In this document: positions 1-6,892 of the stretch, in pieces
Layout of the letters: each line of letters begins with the position of its first letter
How positions within the stretch are numbered: the stretch's first letter is position 1
Assembly: GCA_029960905.1 (NCBI GenBank)
Contig: JASBVU010000065.1
Location: 1-8,292 of the forward strand
Direction: 5' to 3'
From: Thermoanaerobacterium sp.
GTDB taxonomy: Bacteria; Bacillota; Thermoanaerobacteria; Thermoanaerobacterales; Thermoanaerobacteraceae
DNA length: 8,292 bases
Position numbers and translations under genes: made by a program
The notes under the pieces: model-generated
What the model was told of the DNA's origin: nothing
The model's input: the letters and a program-made list of their open reading frames with translations, nothing else
Databases searched by the model: none

Positions 1-316
1 GAGAGAAATTATAGATTTGTGTTATTAAATTCGTATACTGGCTATGGTAACTACGTTAATTATAATGATCCGATTAAATGACTTTTTACACTCATGGCAA
101 GATTCTGTGGCTTATTTATTATGAGGTGATTATGATGAATATACGCATTTATGGTATAATATAGCTGGAATGAGATGGAGGAAGAATGTTGATAATTAAA
201 AATTTCCTGGAACCATTAAGAAAGGTTTAATTCAAAAATGCGGAAGACATAGCATTCCTGTAGGCTACATATATTCGGATGATGTATCTCAAATTCACAT
301 GAAACCTTGGATATGA
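1..316 (+). pseudogene. Decayed unidentified coding sequence, cut by window edge
   Basis: No family is recognised. Bases 1-78 read as an open frame rich in aromatic and polar residues (NSYTGYGNYVNYNDP near its end) that stops at TGA 79-81. The next frame takes over at base 80 (NDFLHSWQDSVAYLL) and stays the best coding frame to base 316, interrupted by TGA at 122-124 and TAA at 197-199, with GDYDEYTHLWYNIAG and CGRHSIPVGYIYSDD between and after them. Removing one A from the AAA at 76-78 joins the two frames. The run of Trp, Tyr, Asp and Gly without a good start codon looks like real protein sequence, not random translation. The upstream part lies outside the window. A secreted or peptidase-like protein is conceivable, but nothing here proves it. 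That this is a decayed gene is moderately sure; its function is unknown. Confidence 0.5.
155..160 (+). promoter_or_regulatory. Possible extended -10 element inside the decayed region
   Basis: TGGTATAAT at 152-160 is a perfect TATAAT preceded by TGn, the extended -10 form. No good -35 lies 16-18 bases upstream. It sits inside the decayed gene and could drive the short frame at 363 and the exporter genes, but the leader would be about 200 bases long. It may equally be a chance product of AT-rich coding sequence. Confidence 0.25.
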
Positions 317-362
317 AACCTTGAAATCAATTAATTTAAGTTATACAAAGGAGTAATCAATT

Positions 363-431
363 ATGGATAAAGAAAAAGGGAGCATCTCGTTTTTGAGATT
401 ATGTAGCCGTATCTTTCATGTATGGTATTAG
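363..431 (+). pseudogene. Probable N-terminal stub of a MarR-type regulator (22 codons)
   Basis: This is a 22-residue frame that opens MDKEKGSISFLRLCSR and ends at TAG 429-431. It has an excellent ribosome binding site, AAAGGAG at 347-353, nine bases before the ATG, better than that of the exporter gene after it. Known context: MarR regulators often precede paired ABC exporter genes, and such proteins begin with a helix of the form ISFLxRxxSRxFH, which this peptide resembles. Inference: a deletion removed the DNA-binding domain. The other frame just after it (ending MVLGES at TAA 438-440) could be the old C-terminus. Alternatives are a genuine small peptide exported by the neighbouring transporter, or a short leader frame coupled to the downstream gene. 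The family assignment rests on pattern memory and is weak. Confidence 0.35.
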
Positions 432-458
432 GTGAAAGTTAAGGGGTGAACTTAGAAA

Positions 459-2198
459 ATGGAGGTTGTGGATAATCTTAAAAAAATTTATAAATATGGC
501 AGGGGTAAGAATTATCTGTTTTTATTGGCTTTGATATTAGCCGTATTTATGTCGGTACTAGGTGTAACAGTCGTAAAATATTCCCAGGAAATGATAGACT
601 CAGCCTTGGGAAAAGAATTCTTAAATTTTGTATACGCCCTTAAAATTGGCGCTCTAATTTATATCCTGCGATCTTTTCTTGACTTTTTGCATTATATGAT
701 AGTTGTAAAATACATGCTGGGGCTTGATGTAGATATAAAGGACGCCGTTTTTAAATCTTTAATGTTTTCTACCAATAGAGCCTATTCGATGTACCACTCG
801 GGCGAGCTGATAACCGTAATTGATAACGATATAGATAGAGCTATAATAGGTATCTTCGGCATTATTGATCAAATAATAACCAATATAACTCTCCTGGTGG
901 TTTCAATCATTTACCTGATAAGTTTAAACTGGATACTGACCTTTGTATGTCTTATATTTGCTTTGTCCACATTGTTAATGGGCAGGATAGCAGATAGACC
1001 TGTATCGGCCTCATCAGAGAAAACTCAGGCCGCTCTTGCTGATGCCAACGCCTATTCACAGGATGTATTAATGAATGTGGATATAATAAAATCCTATACC
1101 TATACAGAAAAGGCTATGGAAAGATTTGCAGCGTACTGGAATAAATATTTAAAATCTTACATGTCCAACAGGCTTTTAAAGGCATTGTACGGTGTGCTGA
1201 CGGCATTTATTAACAGAGGGTTTTATATACTTCTCTATGCTCTGGGAGGCATTTATATAATCAAGGGTTCCATCTCTGTAGGTATGTTCACCGCTTTTAT
1301 TGTACTGAGCGAGAATATATCAGGTACCATGGAGAGGTTGTTTTCTTCGTGGACAGATCTCATAACGGTAAATGTTTCTGCCCGGAGGTTCTTTGAGGCG
1401 CTAAATATACCACAGGAGCAAAATGATACCGGTAATTATAAAGATAGCGACGCTGAGAGTGACCTTTTGAGGTTTGACAATGTGTGGTTCGGATATTCCA
1501 GTGAAAAGCCCGTGCTCAAAGGGGTATCCTTTTCAGTAAAAGCCGGGGAAAAAGTAGCCATTGTAGGTCCCAGCGGTTCGGGCAAAAGCACTGTGTTAAG
1601 TCTGATACTTCGCTTTTATGAACCGGATAATGGCAACATATATTACAAAGGCAAGAATTTAAAAAGTTACGACTACAAAGAGTTGAGGGATGAATTGGCT
1701 ATAGTGTTGCAGGATACCGCGGTATTTACAGGTACGATTATGGATAATTTAAAGCTTGTAAAACCTGACGCTACAAGAGAGGAGATAGATCAGGCCGTCA
1801 AGGCCGCCGGCCTGTATGATTTTATAATGAGCCTGCCTCAAGGTTACCAGACAACCATAGGGGAAAAAGGTATGCAGCTATCTGGAGGACAAAGGCAAAG
1901 GCTTGGTATAGCCAGGGCTTTTTTAAAGGATGCGAAAGTAATAATGCTGGATGAAGCCACAGCGGCCCTTGACGCCAACGCCGAATATCAATTATATCAA
2001 GCCCTGAATAAGATCTCGGCTAACAAGGCGGTGATTGCCATATCCCACAGGCTTTCTTTTGTAAAAGATTATGACAAAATAATTGTCCTGCAGGACGGAA
2101 ATATAGTGGAACAGGGTAGCCATAAGCAACTTATCAATACTGACGGCCTTTACGCCCGAATGTATGGTTTAAATACCCTTGGTGAAAATCTGGCCTAG
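459..2198 (+). CDS. ABC exporter half-transporter, ATP-binding and permease subunit
   Basis: A 579-residue fused ABC exporter subunit of the MsbA/LmrA type, expected to dimerise in the cytoplasmic membrane and expel a substrate using ATP. The six membrane helices lie at roughly residues 19-38, 58-80, 133-153, 157-176, 242-265 and 272-292. The nucleotide-binding domain follows from about 335: Walker A GPSGSGKST at 370-378, Q-loop Gln418, signature LSGGQ at 474-478, Walker B VIMLDE at 494-499 with catalytic Glu499, D-loop ALD at 503-505, and His530. All catalytic residues are present, so this subunit could work as a homodimer. The ATG at 459 is used; GGGGTG at 443-448 is a fair ribosome binding site ten bases away. 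The next gene starts 11 bases after the stop and encodes the same type of protein, which suggests a heterodimeric exporter. The substrate (drug, lipid or peptide) cannot be told. Confidence 0.93.
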   Translation: MEVVDNLKKIYKYGRGKNYLFLLALILAVFMSVLGVTVVKYSQEMIDSALGKEFLNFVYALKIGALIYILRSFLDFLHYMIVVKYMLGLDVDIKDAVFKSLMFSTNRAYSMYHSGELITVIDNDIDRAIIGIFGIIDQIITNITLLVVSIIYLISLNWILTFVCLIFALSTLLMGRIADRPVSASSEKTQAALADANAYSQDVLMNVDIIKSYTYTEKAMERFAAYWNKYLKSYMSNRLLKALYGVLTAFINRGFYILLYALGGIYIIKGSISVGMFTAFIVLSENISGTMERLFSSWTDLITVNVSARRFFEALNIPQEQNDTGNYKDSDAESDLLRFDNVWFGYSSEKPVLKGVSFSVKAGEKVAIVGPSGSGKSTVLSLILRFYEPDNGNIYYKGKNLKSYDYKELRDELAIVLQDTAVFTGTIMDNLKLVKPDATREEIDQAVKAAGLYDFIMSLPQGYQTTIGEKGMQLSGGQRQRLGIARAFLKDAKVIMLDEATAALDANAEYQLYQALNKISANKAVIAISHRLSFVKDYDKIIVLQDGNIVEQGSHKQLINTDGLYARMYGLNTLGENLA

Positions 2199-2209
2199 GA
2201 GAGGTTGTT

Positions 2210-3978
2210 ATGAAAAGAAGGAACTATTTAAAGATTTATATGCAGTTATTCAAGATGTCCAGCCCATGGTACGTTTTAATATTGTGTGCTTTGCTCCTTT
2301 CTCTCTTTTTAACCTATGCAAACATCAGCATGGCCGATTATTCAAAAAAGGCAGTGGACTTTGCTGTGGGCAAAGATATGAATAAATTTACAAGAGAGTT
2401 GGCCCTTTTTATCCTTTTCTTTTTTCTAAGTATAATAATAGATTCAGCGCAGCAATACATTTTGGATCTATTTAATGCCAGGGCTGCTAACAAGATCCGG
2501 GCAAAAATGATGGAAAGTTACCTTACATCAAAATACATAGAAATATCCCGGTATAGGGTAGGGGATATAGAGAACAGGATTTTAAACGAAGCCACCAACG
2601 CTCCCGGTGTACTTTCGCATATTTCCATAGGTTATATAACAAATGTAATTATAGCTATAGGTTCATTTATATATCTATACAGGATGAATACCATTCTTGC
2701 TCTCATAAGTCTTGGGGTAGGGCCTCTGCTCCTCACGGTAGGGACCATATTTGGCAGCAGGATGCGCAAAATCATAAATGAAAGAATGCAGGCTGAATCA
2801 GAAGCACTAAGCGATACCCAGGAGGCGCTGGCCAATTATAACTTCATAAAAGCTTATAACGTACAGCATGATATAGTAAATAGAGTTAGGTATAGATGGC
2901 AGCGGTTATTTGATTTCCAGTTTAAAATTGAACTAATAAACAGGTATAATGTTTTATCCTCTGCGTGGATAAAAGATTTGTCTAAAATCGCTTTATACGG
3001 GATCGGTGGATATTATATATATAATAGGAATATGACCCCGGGAACCCTTATAGCTTTTATACAGTTAAGCTCAAACATGATATCACCATTTTTGCAGATG
3101 TCCTATATGATCACCAATTTGGTAATGGCAATGGCATCTGCTGAAAGGGTCTTTGAGATAATAGAGCTGGAAAAGGAGACAGGCATAGTACAAAAGGCAA
3201 GTTATAAAGATGTTAAAGAAAAACAAAATGAATATATCCGGTTTTGCGGTGTGGATTTTAAGTATGATAAAGATATGGTGCTGAATGATCTGTCCTTTAG
3301 TATTCAAAAAGGAGAAAAGGTATGTATTGTTGGTGAGAGTGGAATAGGTAAGAGTACAATTTTTAGACTTCTTATGCGATTTTACGACCCATGTGAAGGT
3401 ATACTTTTACAGACAAAGATATAAGAGAGTATGATGTTGATGAGTTAAGAAGTAAAATAGCTTATGTTCCCCAGGATACGGTGCTTTTTACAGGTACAAT
3501 AAGGGATAACATTGTTGTAGGCAAGGGGGACGCCACAGAAGAAGAGATATATGAAGCGGTGAAGGCGGCAGGACTTTATGAGTTTATATCAAGCCTTCCC
3601 GAGGGCCTTGACACCAGGGTAAGTGAAAGAGGCAGCTCCTTATCCGGAGGCCAGAAGCAGAGGATAAGCATAGCCAGATCTCTATTAAAGGATGCACCGA
3701 TAATACTTTTAGACGAGGCATTATCAGCTCTGGATGCAGAAACCGAAAAACACATCTTAATATCCTTCAAGAATTTGTATAAAGAAAAGACCATAATTTT
3801 GATAACCCATCGATTGTCCACAACCGCATACGCGGATAGAGTACTTGTAGTAGATGAGGGTAAAATCGCAGAACAGGGAAATTTTGAAGAACTTCTGGGG
3901 AAGCAGGGGACGTTTTATAGGCTTTACAATTCCCAGGTGAAAACGGAAAATGCCAACCGCGAAGCTGTAAATGCTTAA
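2210..3978 (+). pseudogene. Second ABC exporter half-transporter, frameshifted in its ATPase domain
   Basis: This is the partner of the preceding exporter gene, with ribosome binding site AGGAGAGG at 2197-2204 overlapping the upstream stop. The first frame (2210-3424) gives 404 residues: helices near 21-38, 65-83, 138-157, 161-183, 257-270 and 278-306, then Walker A GESGIGKST at 375-383, and ends after FYDPCEG. The rest of the ATPase lies in the -1 frame from about 3406 to 3978: the stretch DKDIREYDVDELR, Q-loop Gln at 3472-3474, LSGGQ at 3640-3654, Walker B ILLDEA, D-loop ALD and ITHR. Adding one T to the TTTT at 3405-3408 joins both parts into about 589 residues, the usual family length. 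No canonical -1 slippery heptamer is present in the zero frame (A CTT TTA). The cause is therefore a real point deletion or a homopolymer sequencing error. Without repair, the product lacks its signature motif, Walker B and His switch. Confidence 0.88.
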
Positions 3979-4132
3979 TGGTGGTGCAGATATTTTAACT
4001 GTTCAAGAACTTTTGGCTCATGCCATTGGCACTCCTTATGGTACTTGTATGCAAAGGAGTAAAGGTAAATGTACCTTTGCAAAACAGCCACCATGTCTAA
4101 CTTGTAATGGTGGTAAACCATGTATGGTATAA
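3971..4132 (+). pseudogene. C-terminal remnant of a Tn554-type tyrosine recombinase
   Basis: The frame 3971-4132 encodes 53 residues, beginning NGGADILTVQELLAHA. This is the box before and around the third catalytic residue of tyrosine recombinases (usual form GADxxTVQELLGH). It jumps directly to PYGTCMQRSKGKC and then QPPCLTCNGGKPC, the Cys-rich tail seen in the TnpA/TnpB-like recombinases of Tn554-type elements (GxCxxPxxxxxC...CLxC). The stretch between, which should carry the catalytic Tyr, is missing, and everything before the box is absent, so it cannot be an active enzyme. Its ATG overlaps the exporter stop by eight bases (aATGctTAA), so translation by coupling is possible, but this is probably a junction accident. 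The family call from two separate motifs is fairly firm; which element it came from is unknown. Confidence 0.72.
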
Positions 4133-4133
4133 T
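4125..4133 (+). promoter_or_regulatory. Extended -10 promoter for the small membrane protein gene
   Basis: TGGTATAAT, with TATAAT at 4128-4133 and TGn just before it, is a consensus extended -10. No good -35 is seen (TTGTAA at 4102-4107 is 20 bases away), which this promoter class tolerates. It lies about 60 bases before the GTG at 4193 and straddles the stop of the recombinase remnant. It gives the membrane protein gene a transcript independent of the exporter genes. Confidence 0.5.
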
Positions 4134-4192
4134 TTAAATATAGGTTGATTCGCAATTGTAGAATATTATGAATTAATGAGGAGGGGTGTTGA

Positions 4193-4579
4193 GTGGGTGA
4201 AAAAAGACTTTTTGGAATAACATTGATTGGATACTTTTATATTTTTGGTGCAATCGTATTACTGGTAACACTATTTACTAATAGTGCAGATGAGTTTGGA
4301 ATTGCGGTAAGAGTGGGATTACCAAATATTCCAGAAAATATAGTGAAAATACTACTGGTTGTAATTTCTTTAGTAATTGCTTACGGATATTTAAAACTTG
4401 AAAAATGGGGATATTGGTTTATGACAACTTACTCTATATACTTTTTAATAGTAAGTCTTATTTTATCTTTACAGTATAAGCAACAGCCTTTTTATGGTAA
4501 TGTAATATGGTCGATTATAGTATTAATGTACACTTTGAGAAAACGCAAATATTTTGATAGTAAGGCAGTTGCTTCATAA
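4193..4579 (+). CDS. Small four-helix integral membrane protein, function unknown
   Basis: A 128-residue protein of unknown function. Four hydrophobic helices are visible at about residues 7-28, 50-67, 73-93 and 100-115, ending in a positively charged tail (RKRKYF) that should lie in the cytoplasm. The motif GYLKLEKWGYW at 65-75, between helices two and three, resembles the 'LKLKKWGW' turn found in many small uncharacterised clostridial membrane proteins. I do not recognise a named family with certainty. The GTG start is chosen because AGGAGG at 4179-4184 lies eight bases upstream and no in-frame ATG fits. It is flanked by its own promoter (4125-4133) and a strong terminator (4650-4693), so it appears to be monocistronic. 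Nothing ties it functionally to the exporter. Confidence 0.8.
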   Translation: MGEKRLFGITLIGYFYIFGAIVLLVTLFTNSADEFGIAVRVGLPNIPENIVKILLVVISLVIAYGYLKLEKWGYWFMTTYSIYFLIVSLILSLQYKQQPFYGNVIWSIIVLMYTLRKRKYFDSKAVAS

Positions 4580-4646
4580 TATTCTTATTTTACGAACTAA
4601 AAGCTACAAATAAATATATTAAAAAGTTATCTACAGATTATCTAAA

Positions 4647-4693
4647 AGAGGGATATATTATACATGTATAATATATCCCTTCTCTTATTTTTT
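4647..4693 (+). terminator. Strong intrinsic terminator built on a 30-base perfect palindrome
   Basis: Bases 4650-4679 form a perfect palindrome beginning GGGATATATTATA and centred on CATG. One more A-T pair closes it at 4649/4680, and TTTTTT follows at 4688-4693 with further T-rich sequence. It ends the transcript of the membrane protein gene 70 bases after its stop. Read from the minus strand, the hairpin is followed only by CTCTTTTAG, so it may also act weakly on transcripts from the sigma/anti-sigma remnant. Confidence 0.75.
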
Positions 4694-4716
4694 AATATTT
4701 TTTTAAATTAGGTATT

Positions 4717-4771
4717 GATAAAGCTAAGCTCTTTTTTATTTTCGATCAAGATAAAGGGATCTCTTTTTTAT
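4717..4771 (+). repeat. Imperfect tandem-like direct repeat of about 22 bases
   Basis: GATAAAG followed four or five bases later by CTCTTTTTTAT occurs at 4717-4739 and again at 4750-4771, about 32 bases apart. Each copy can fold only a weak AAAG/CTTT hairpin before its T run. They may be poor terminators or a small duplication. The rest of the 219-base gap 4580-4798 holds only the palindromic terminator and no gene that I can see. Confidence 0.4.
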
Positions 4772-4798
4772 ACGATATTCCTTGGCTTTGATTCAGAT

Positions 4799-5265
4799 TT
4801 ATTCTTCTGTTTTTATCACTTTGAATTCTTTGAGTATAAGGTAAAATCTTGCCCCATGCCTCTCGGCTGCTTCTAAAAAGTATTGTTCTTTTATTACGAA
4901 AGTACCACCCTGTTGGTCATCTACAAGGTAATAGGTAACTACCGTAGAATCAGGTTTTAGACCGCTGCGAGCGTGAAGAGATATTGATTTTATGGGTTGT
5001 TCAACAGTTCCGTAATTTTCCACATGTTCAAAGGTGGACTTTAATTCATCTTCTATTTGTGCAGCCATTTCCCGGGGGGATTTATCTTTTACATGTTGGA
5101 TTTCCATGTATACTTCTGGGAGATTCTCATTTATCTTTACCTTTGGTATGATTCTATTCTTTCCATCTTGTTTTACCATTTTATAGTTGGTTTCATCTAT
5201 ATATGTCACATAGTCACTGCTTTGCTTGAGATTTACTTTAGTATTTTAATACTCCTTTTTTTCAT
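4799..5265 (-). pseudogene. Truncated probable anti-sigma factor, outer domain only
   Basis: An open frame runs from TAA 5246-5248 down to the stop at 4799; GTG 5209 is its only plausible start and has no ribosome binding site. It encodes about 140 soluble residues with the stretches IPKVKINENLPEVYMEI and GGTFVIKEQYFLEAAERHGA and no membrane helix. The true start is probably ATG 5263-5265, which overlaps the stop of the sigma factor remnant (ATGA) and gives MKKRSIKILK before a stop at 5233-5235. Inference: this was a membrane anti-sigma factor, translationally coupled to its sigma gene. It has lost its cytoplasmic sigma-binding part and its membrane segment by deletion plus frameshift, leaving the extracytoplasmic domain. 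That domain family is not one I can name, so the anti-sigma call rests on gene order and the overlap. Confidence 0.55.
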
Positions 5266-5575
5266 GTGTGATAAAGTTTTTTTAGCTGTTCGCGCCCCTT
5301 ATAAAGACGTGATTTTAAAGTGTTTATGTTGATATCCAATATTTCAGCTATTTCTTTTTCCGCAAAATCATTTAGGTATTTCAGTATGATGGGTATTCTA
5401 TTATTTCTTTAAGATTTTGTATTGCGACATATGGTTTTTCATATTCCTCAAATTTGTAATGATCTTCCTTAGAATTTGTGGCGTCATGATCTGTGTATTG
5501 ATCTATCAATATTACCTTTTCTACTTAAATATCTCCTTGTTGTCATCTACATAAAATACCCTTCGAAAAGAAAAA
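5262..5575 (-). pseudogene. Broken ECF-type sigma-70 factor (region 4 and linker)
   Basis: Read on the minus strand in three successive frames. Frame one from about 5565 gives VFYVDDNKEIFK. A missing base near 5524 leads to VEKVILIDQYTDHD and on through EDHYKFEEYEKPYVAIQNLKE. A second missing base within about 5398-5410 leads to RIPIILKYLNDFAEKE, then IAEILDINI and NTLKSRLYKGREQLKK, ending at TGA 5262-5264. The last part is a clear sigma-70 region 4 helix-turn-helix (EIAEILxxxxNTxKSRLxxGRxxLKK), which contacts the -35 box in ECF sigma factors. Region 2, which binds the -10 box and core polymerase, is not found upstream, where the patA promoter lies. With two frameshifts and no region 2 it should not direct transcription. 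The family call is firm; the original target genes are unknown. Confidence 0.8.
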
Positions 5576-5637
5576 AGTTCTCATTTTTTAGAATAAAATT
5601 ATAACTGAGAAATAAATAAGGTGCCTGGCTGAAAAAA

Positions 5638-5674
5638 TTCAATAGTAGAACAAATCCAAAATATAATGTATAAT
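5638..5674 (+). promoter_or_regulatory. Probable promoter region of the aminotransferase gene
   Basis: Two TATAAT hexamers, at 5662-5667 and 5669-5674, stand 37-49 bases before the TTG start at 5711. TTCAAT at 5638-5643 is a modest -35 at 18 bases from the first. The sigma remnant reads away on the other strand, so this spacer must hold the patA promoter; which hexamer is used is uncertain. Confidence 0.45.
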
Positions 5675-5710
5675 TATTTATAAATATCAGAAAGGTCAGG
5701 AGGGATATAT

Positions 5711-6892
5711 TTGAATTACGATAAATATGTGGCACAGAGGGCCAAATCTATTGAGATTTCTACAATAAGGTATTTTTTTAATATGGTAAATGAAGTAGAA
5801 GGAGCTATATCGCTGTGCATAGGTGAACCTGATTTTACCACACCTAAACATATCGATGAAGCAGCGAAAAAAGCCCTTGATGAAGGAAAAACATTTTATA
5901 CGCCCAATGCGGGTCTTTTAGAACTAAGGCAGGAGATATCCAAGTATCTAAAAAGGCGTTTTGATGTTACATATAAACCGGAGTCAGAGATTATTGTGAC
6001 CATTGGGGCCAGCCAGGCTATAGATGTGGCGATCCGCACGCTGGTAGAAGAGGGCGATGAAGTGCTTATACCACAGCCTTCCTTTGTGGCTTACAAGCCT
6101 TGCGTCATATTGGCAGGTGGTAAGCCTGTTTATGTGCCAACATATCTTGAGGATGAATTTGTTTTAAGGCCAGATGTGCTGGAAAGGTATATAACTGATA
6201 AGAGCAAGGTTTTGATTTTGCCGTATCCTAACAATCCTACAGGTGCGATAATGACCCGTGAACAACTGGAAGCTATCGCTGAAGTCGTGAAAAAACACGA
6301 TCTTATTGTGGTGTCTGATGAGATATACAGTGAGCTTACATACGGCGTTGATCATACATGTTTTGCCAGCATACCAGATATGTGGGAGCGGACTGTCACG
6401 ATAAATGGCTTTTCAAAAACCTATGCCATGACAGGATGGAGGTTAGGTTACATAGCAGCGCCAGAGGGAATGGCGAAACAGATGCTCAAAGTACATCAGT
6501 ATAACGTGACCTGTGCTGCTACTATGGGGCAATACGCTGCTGTGGAGGCTTTGCGAAACGGCGACGATGACATAAAGATCATGTTAGCTGAATACGATAG
6601 GAGGAGGAGATATTTACTAGATAGCTTGAGGGACATGGGCTTTGAGTGTTTTGAGCCCAAGGGTGCCTTTTATGTGTTCCCGTCTATAGAAAAAACCGGT
6701 CTTACCTCAGAAGAATTTGCCACAAGGCTCTTGCATGAAGCGAAAGTAGCAGTTGTGCCTGGCAGCGCTTTTGGGGAAAAGGGACAGGGTTGTGTGAGAA
6801 TGGCATATGCCACATCAATGGAAAATCTTCAGGAAGCTGTAAGAAGAATCAAAACGTTTATGGATAAATTAAAGAAGGATACCGTCATTTAG
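5711..6892 (+). CDS. patA: PatA-type class I aminotransferase (PLP, fold type I)
   Basis: A 393-residue cytoplasmic pyridoxal-phosphate aminotransferase. Visible residues: substrate-side LCIGEPDFTTP at 36-45, GASQAID at 99-105 for phosphate binding, Asn175 in NNPTG, Asp203 in SDEIYSELTYG pairing with the pyridine nitrogen, the Schiff-base Lys236 in NGFSKTYAMTGWR, Arg244, and the substrate carboxylate-binding Arg363 in CVRMAYA. The blocks IEIS.IR, YTPNAG.LELRQ, KVHQYNV and GAFYVFPSI match the pattern I recall for Bacillus PatA, which transaminates N-acetyl-LL-2,6-diaminopimelate in lysine and peptidoglycan precursor synthesis. Aspartate or aromatic aminotransferase activity is the alternative. 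The start is TTG, chosen for AGGAGGG at 5698-5704 six bases upstream. The gene stands alone; its stop overlaps the convergent regulator gene by eight bases. Confidence 0.9.
   Translation: MNYDKYVAQRAKSIEISTIRYFFNMVNEVEGAISLCIGEPDFTTPKHIDEAAKKALDEGKTFYTPNAGLLELRQEISKYLKRRFDVTYKPESEIIVTIGASQAIDVAIRTLVEEGDEVLIPQPSFVAYKPCVILAGGKPVYVPTYLEDEFVLRPDVLERYITDKSKVLILPYPNNPTGAIMTREQLEAIAEVVKKHDLIVVSDEIYSELTYGVDHTCFASIPDMWERTVTINGFSKTYAMTGWRLGYIAAPEGMAKQMLKVHQYNVTCAATMGQYAAVEALRNGDDDIKIMLAEYDRRRRYLLDSLRDMGFECFEPKGAFYVFPSIEKTGLTSEEFATRLLHEAKVAVVPGSAFGEKGQGCVRMAYATSMENLQEAVRRIKTFMDKLKKDTVI

Noticed and set aside
132..230. Two tiny frames with ribosome-binding-like sequences (ATG 132 and ATG 186) as small peptides
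   Set aside because: They are only 10 and 14 residues long and lie within a region whose other frame reads as a decayed larger protein.
417..428. CATGTATGGTAT shared with 4119-4130, possible attachment-site or element-end repeat
   Set aside because: A 12-base exact match within 8 kb of AT-rich DNA is expected by chance, and there is no target duplication or other end structure.
3405..3412. Programmed -1 ribosomal frameshifting to make the full second exporter subunit
   Set aside because: In the zero frame the site reads A CTT TTA, which does not let the first tRNA re-pair in the -1 frame, and no clear downstream stem was seen. A lost T in the run explains it more simply.
459..3978. Exporter pair as part of a new peptide (RiPP) cluster
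   Set aside because: No modification enzyme, peptidase domain or convincing precursor is seen in the window, and the transporter lacks an N-terminal C39 peptidase domain.
4051..4080. Hairpin GCAAAGG/CCTTTGC with a nested AAAGGTA/TACCTTT stem as a terminator for the exporter genes
   Set aside because: It has no T tract after it and lies within the cysteine-rich codons of the recombinase remnant, so coding origin is the better explanation.
5619..5629. AGGTGCCTGGC as the end of a repetitive or REP-like element
   Set aside because: It resembles part of some GGTGCCAGGCACC-type repeats, but there is only one copy, no inverted partner and no element body.
5547..5735. Minus-strand open frame upstream of the aminotransferase
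   Set aside because: It covers the patA promoter and start, has low-complexity AT-rich translation and no ribosome binding site.
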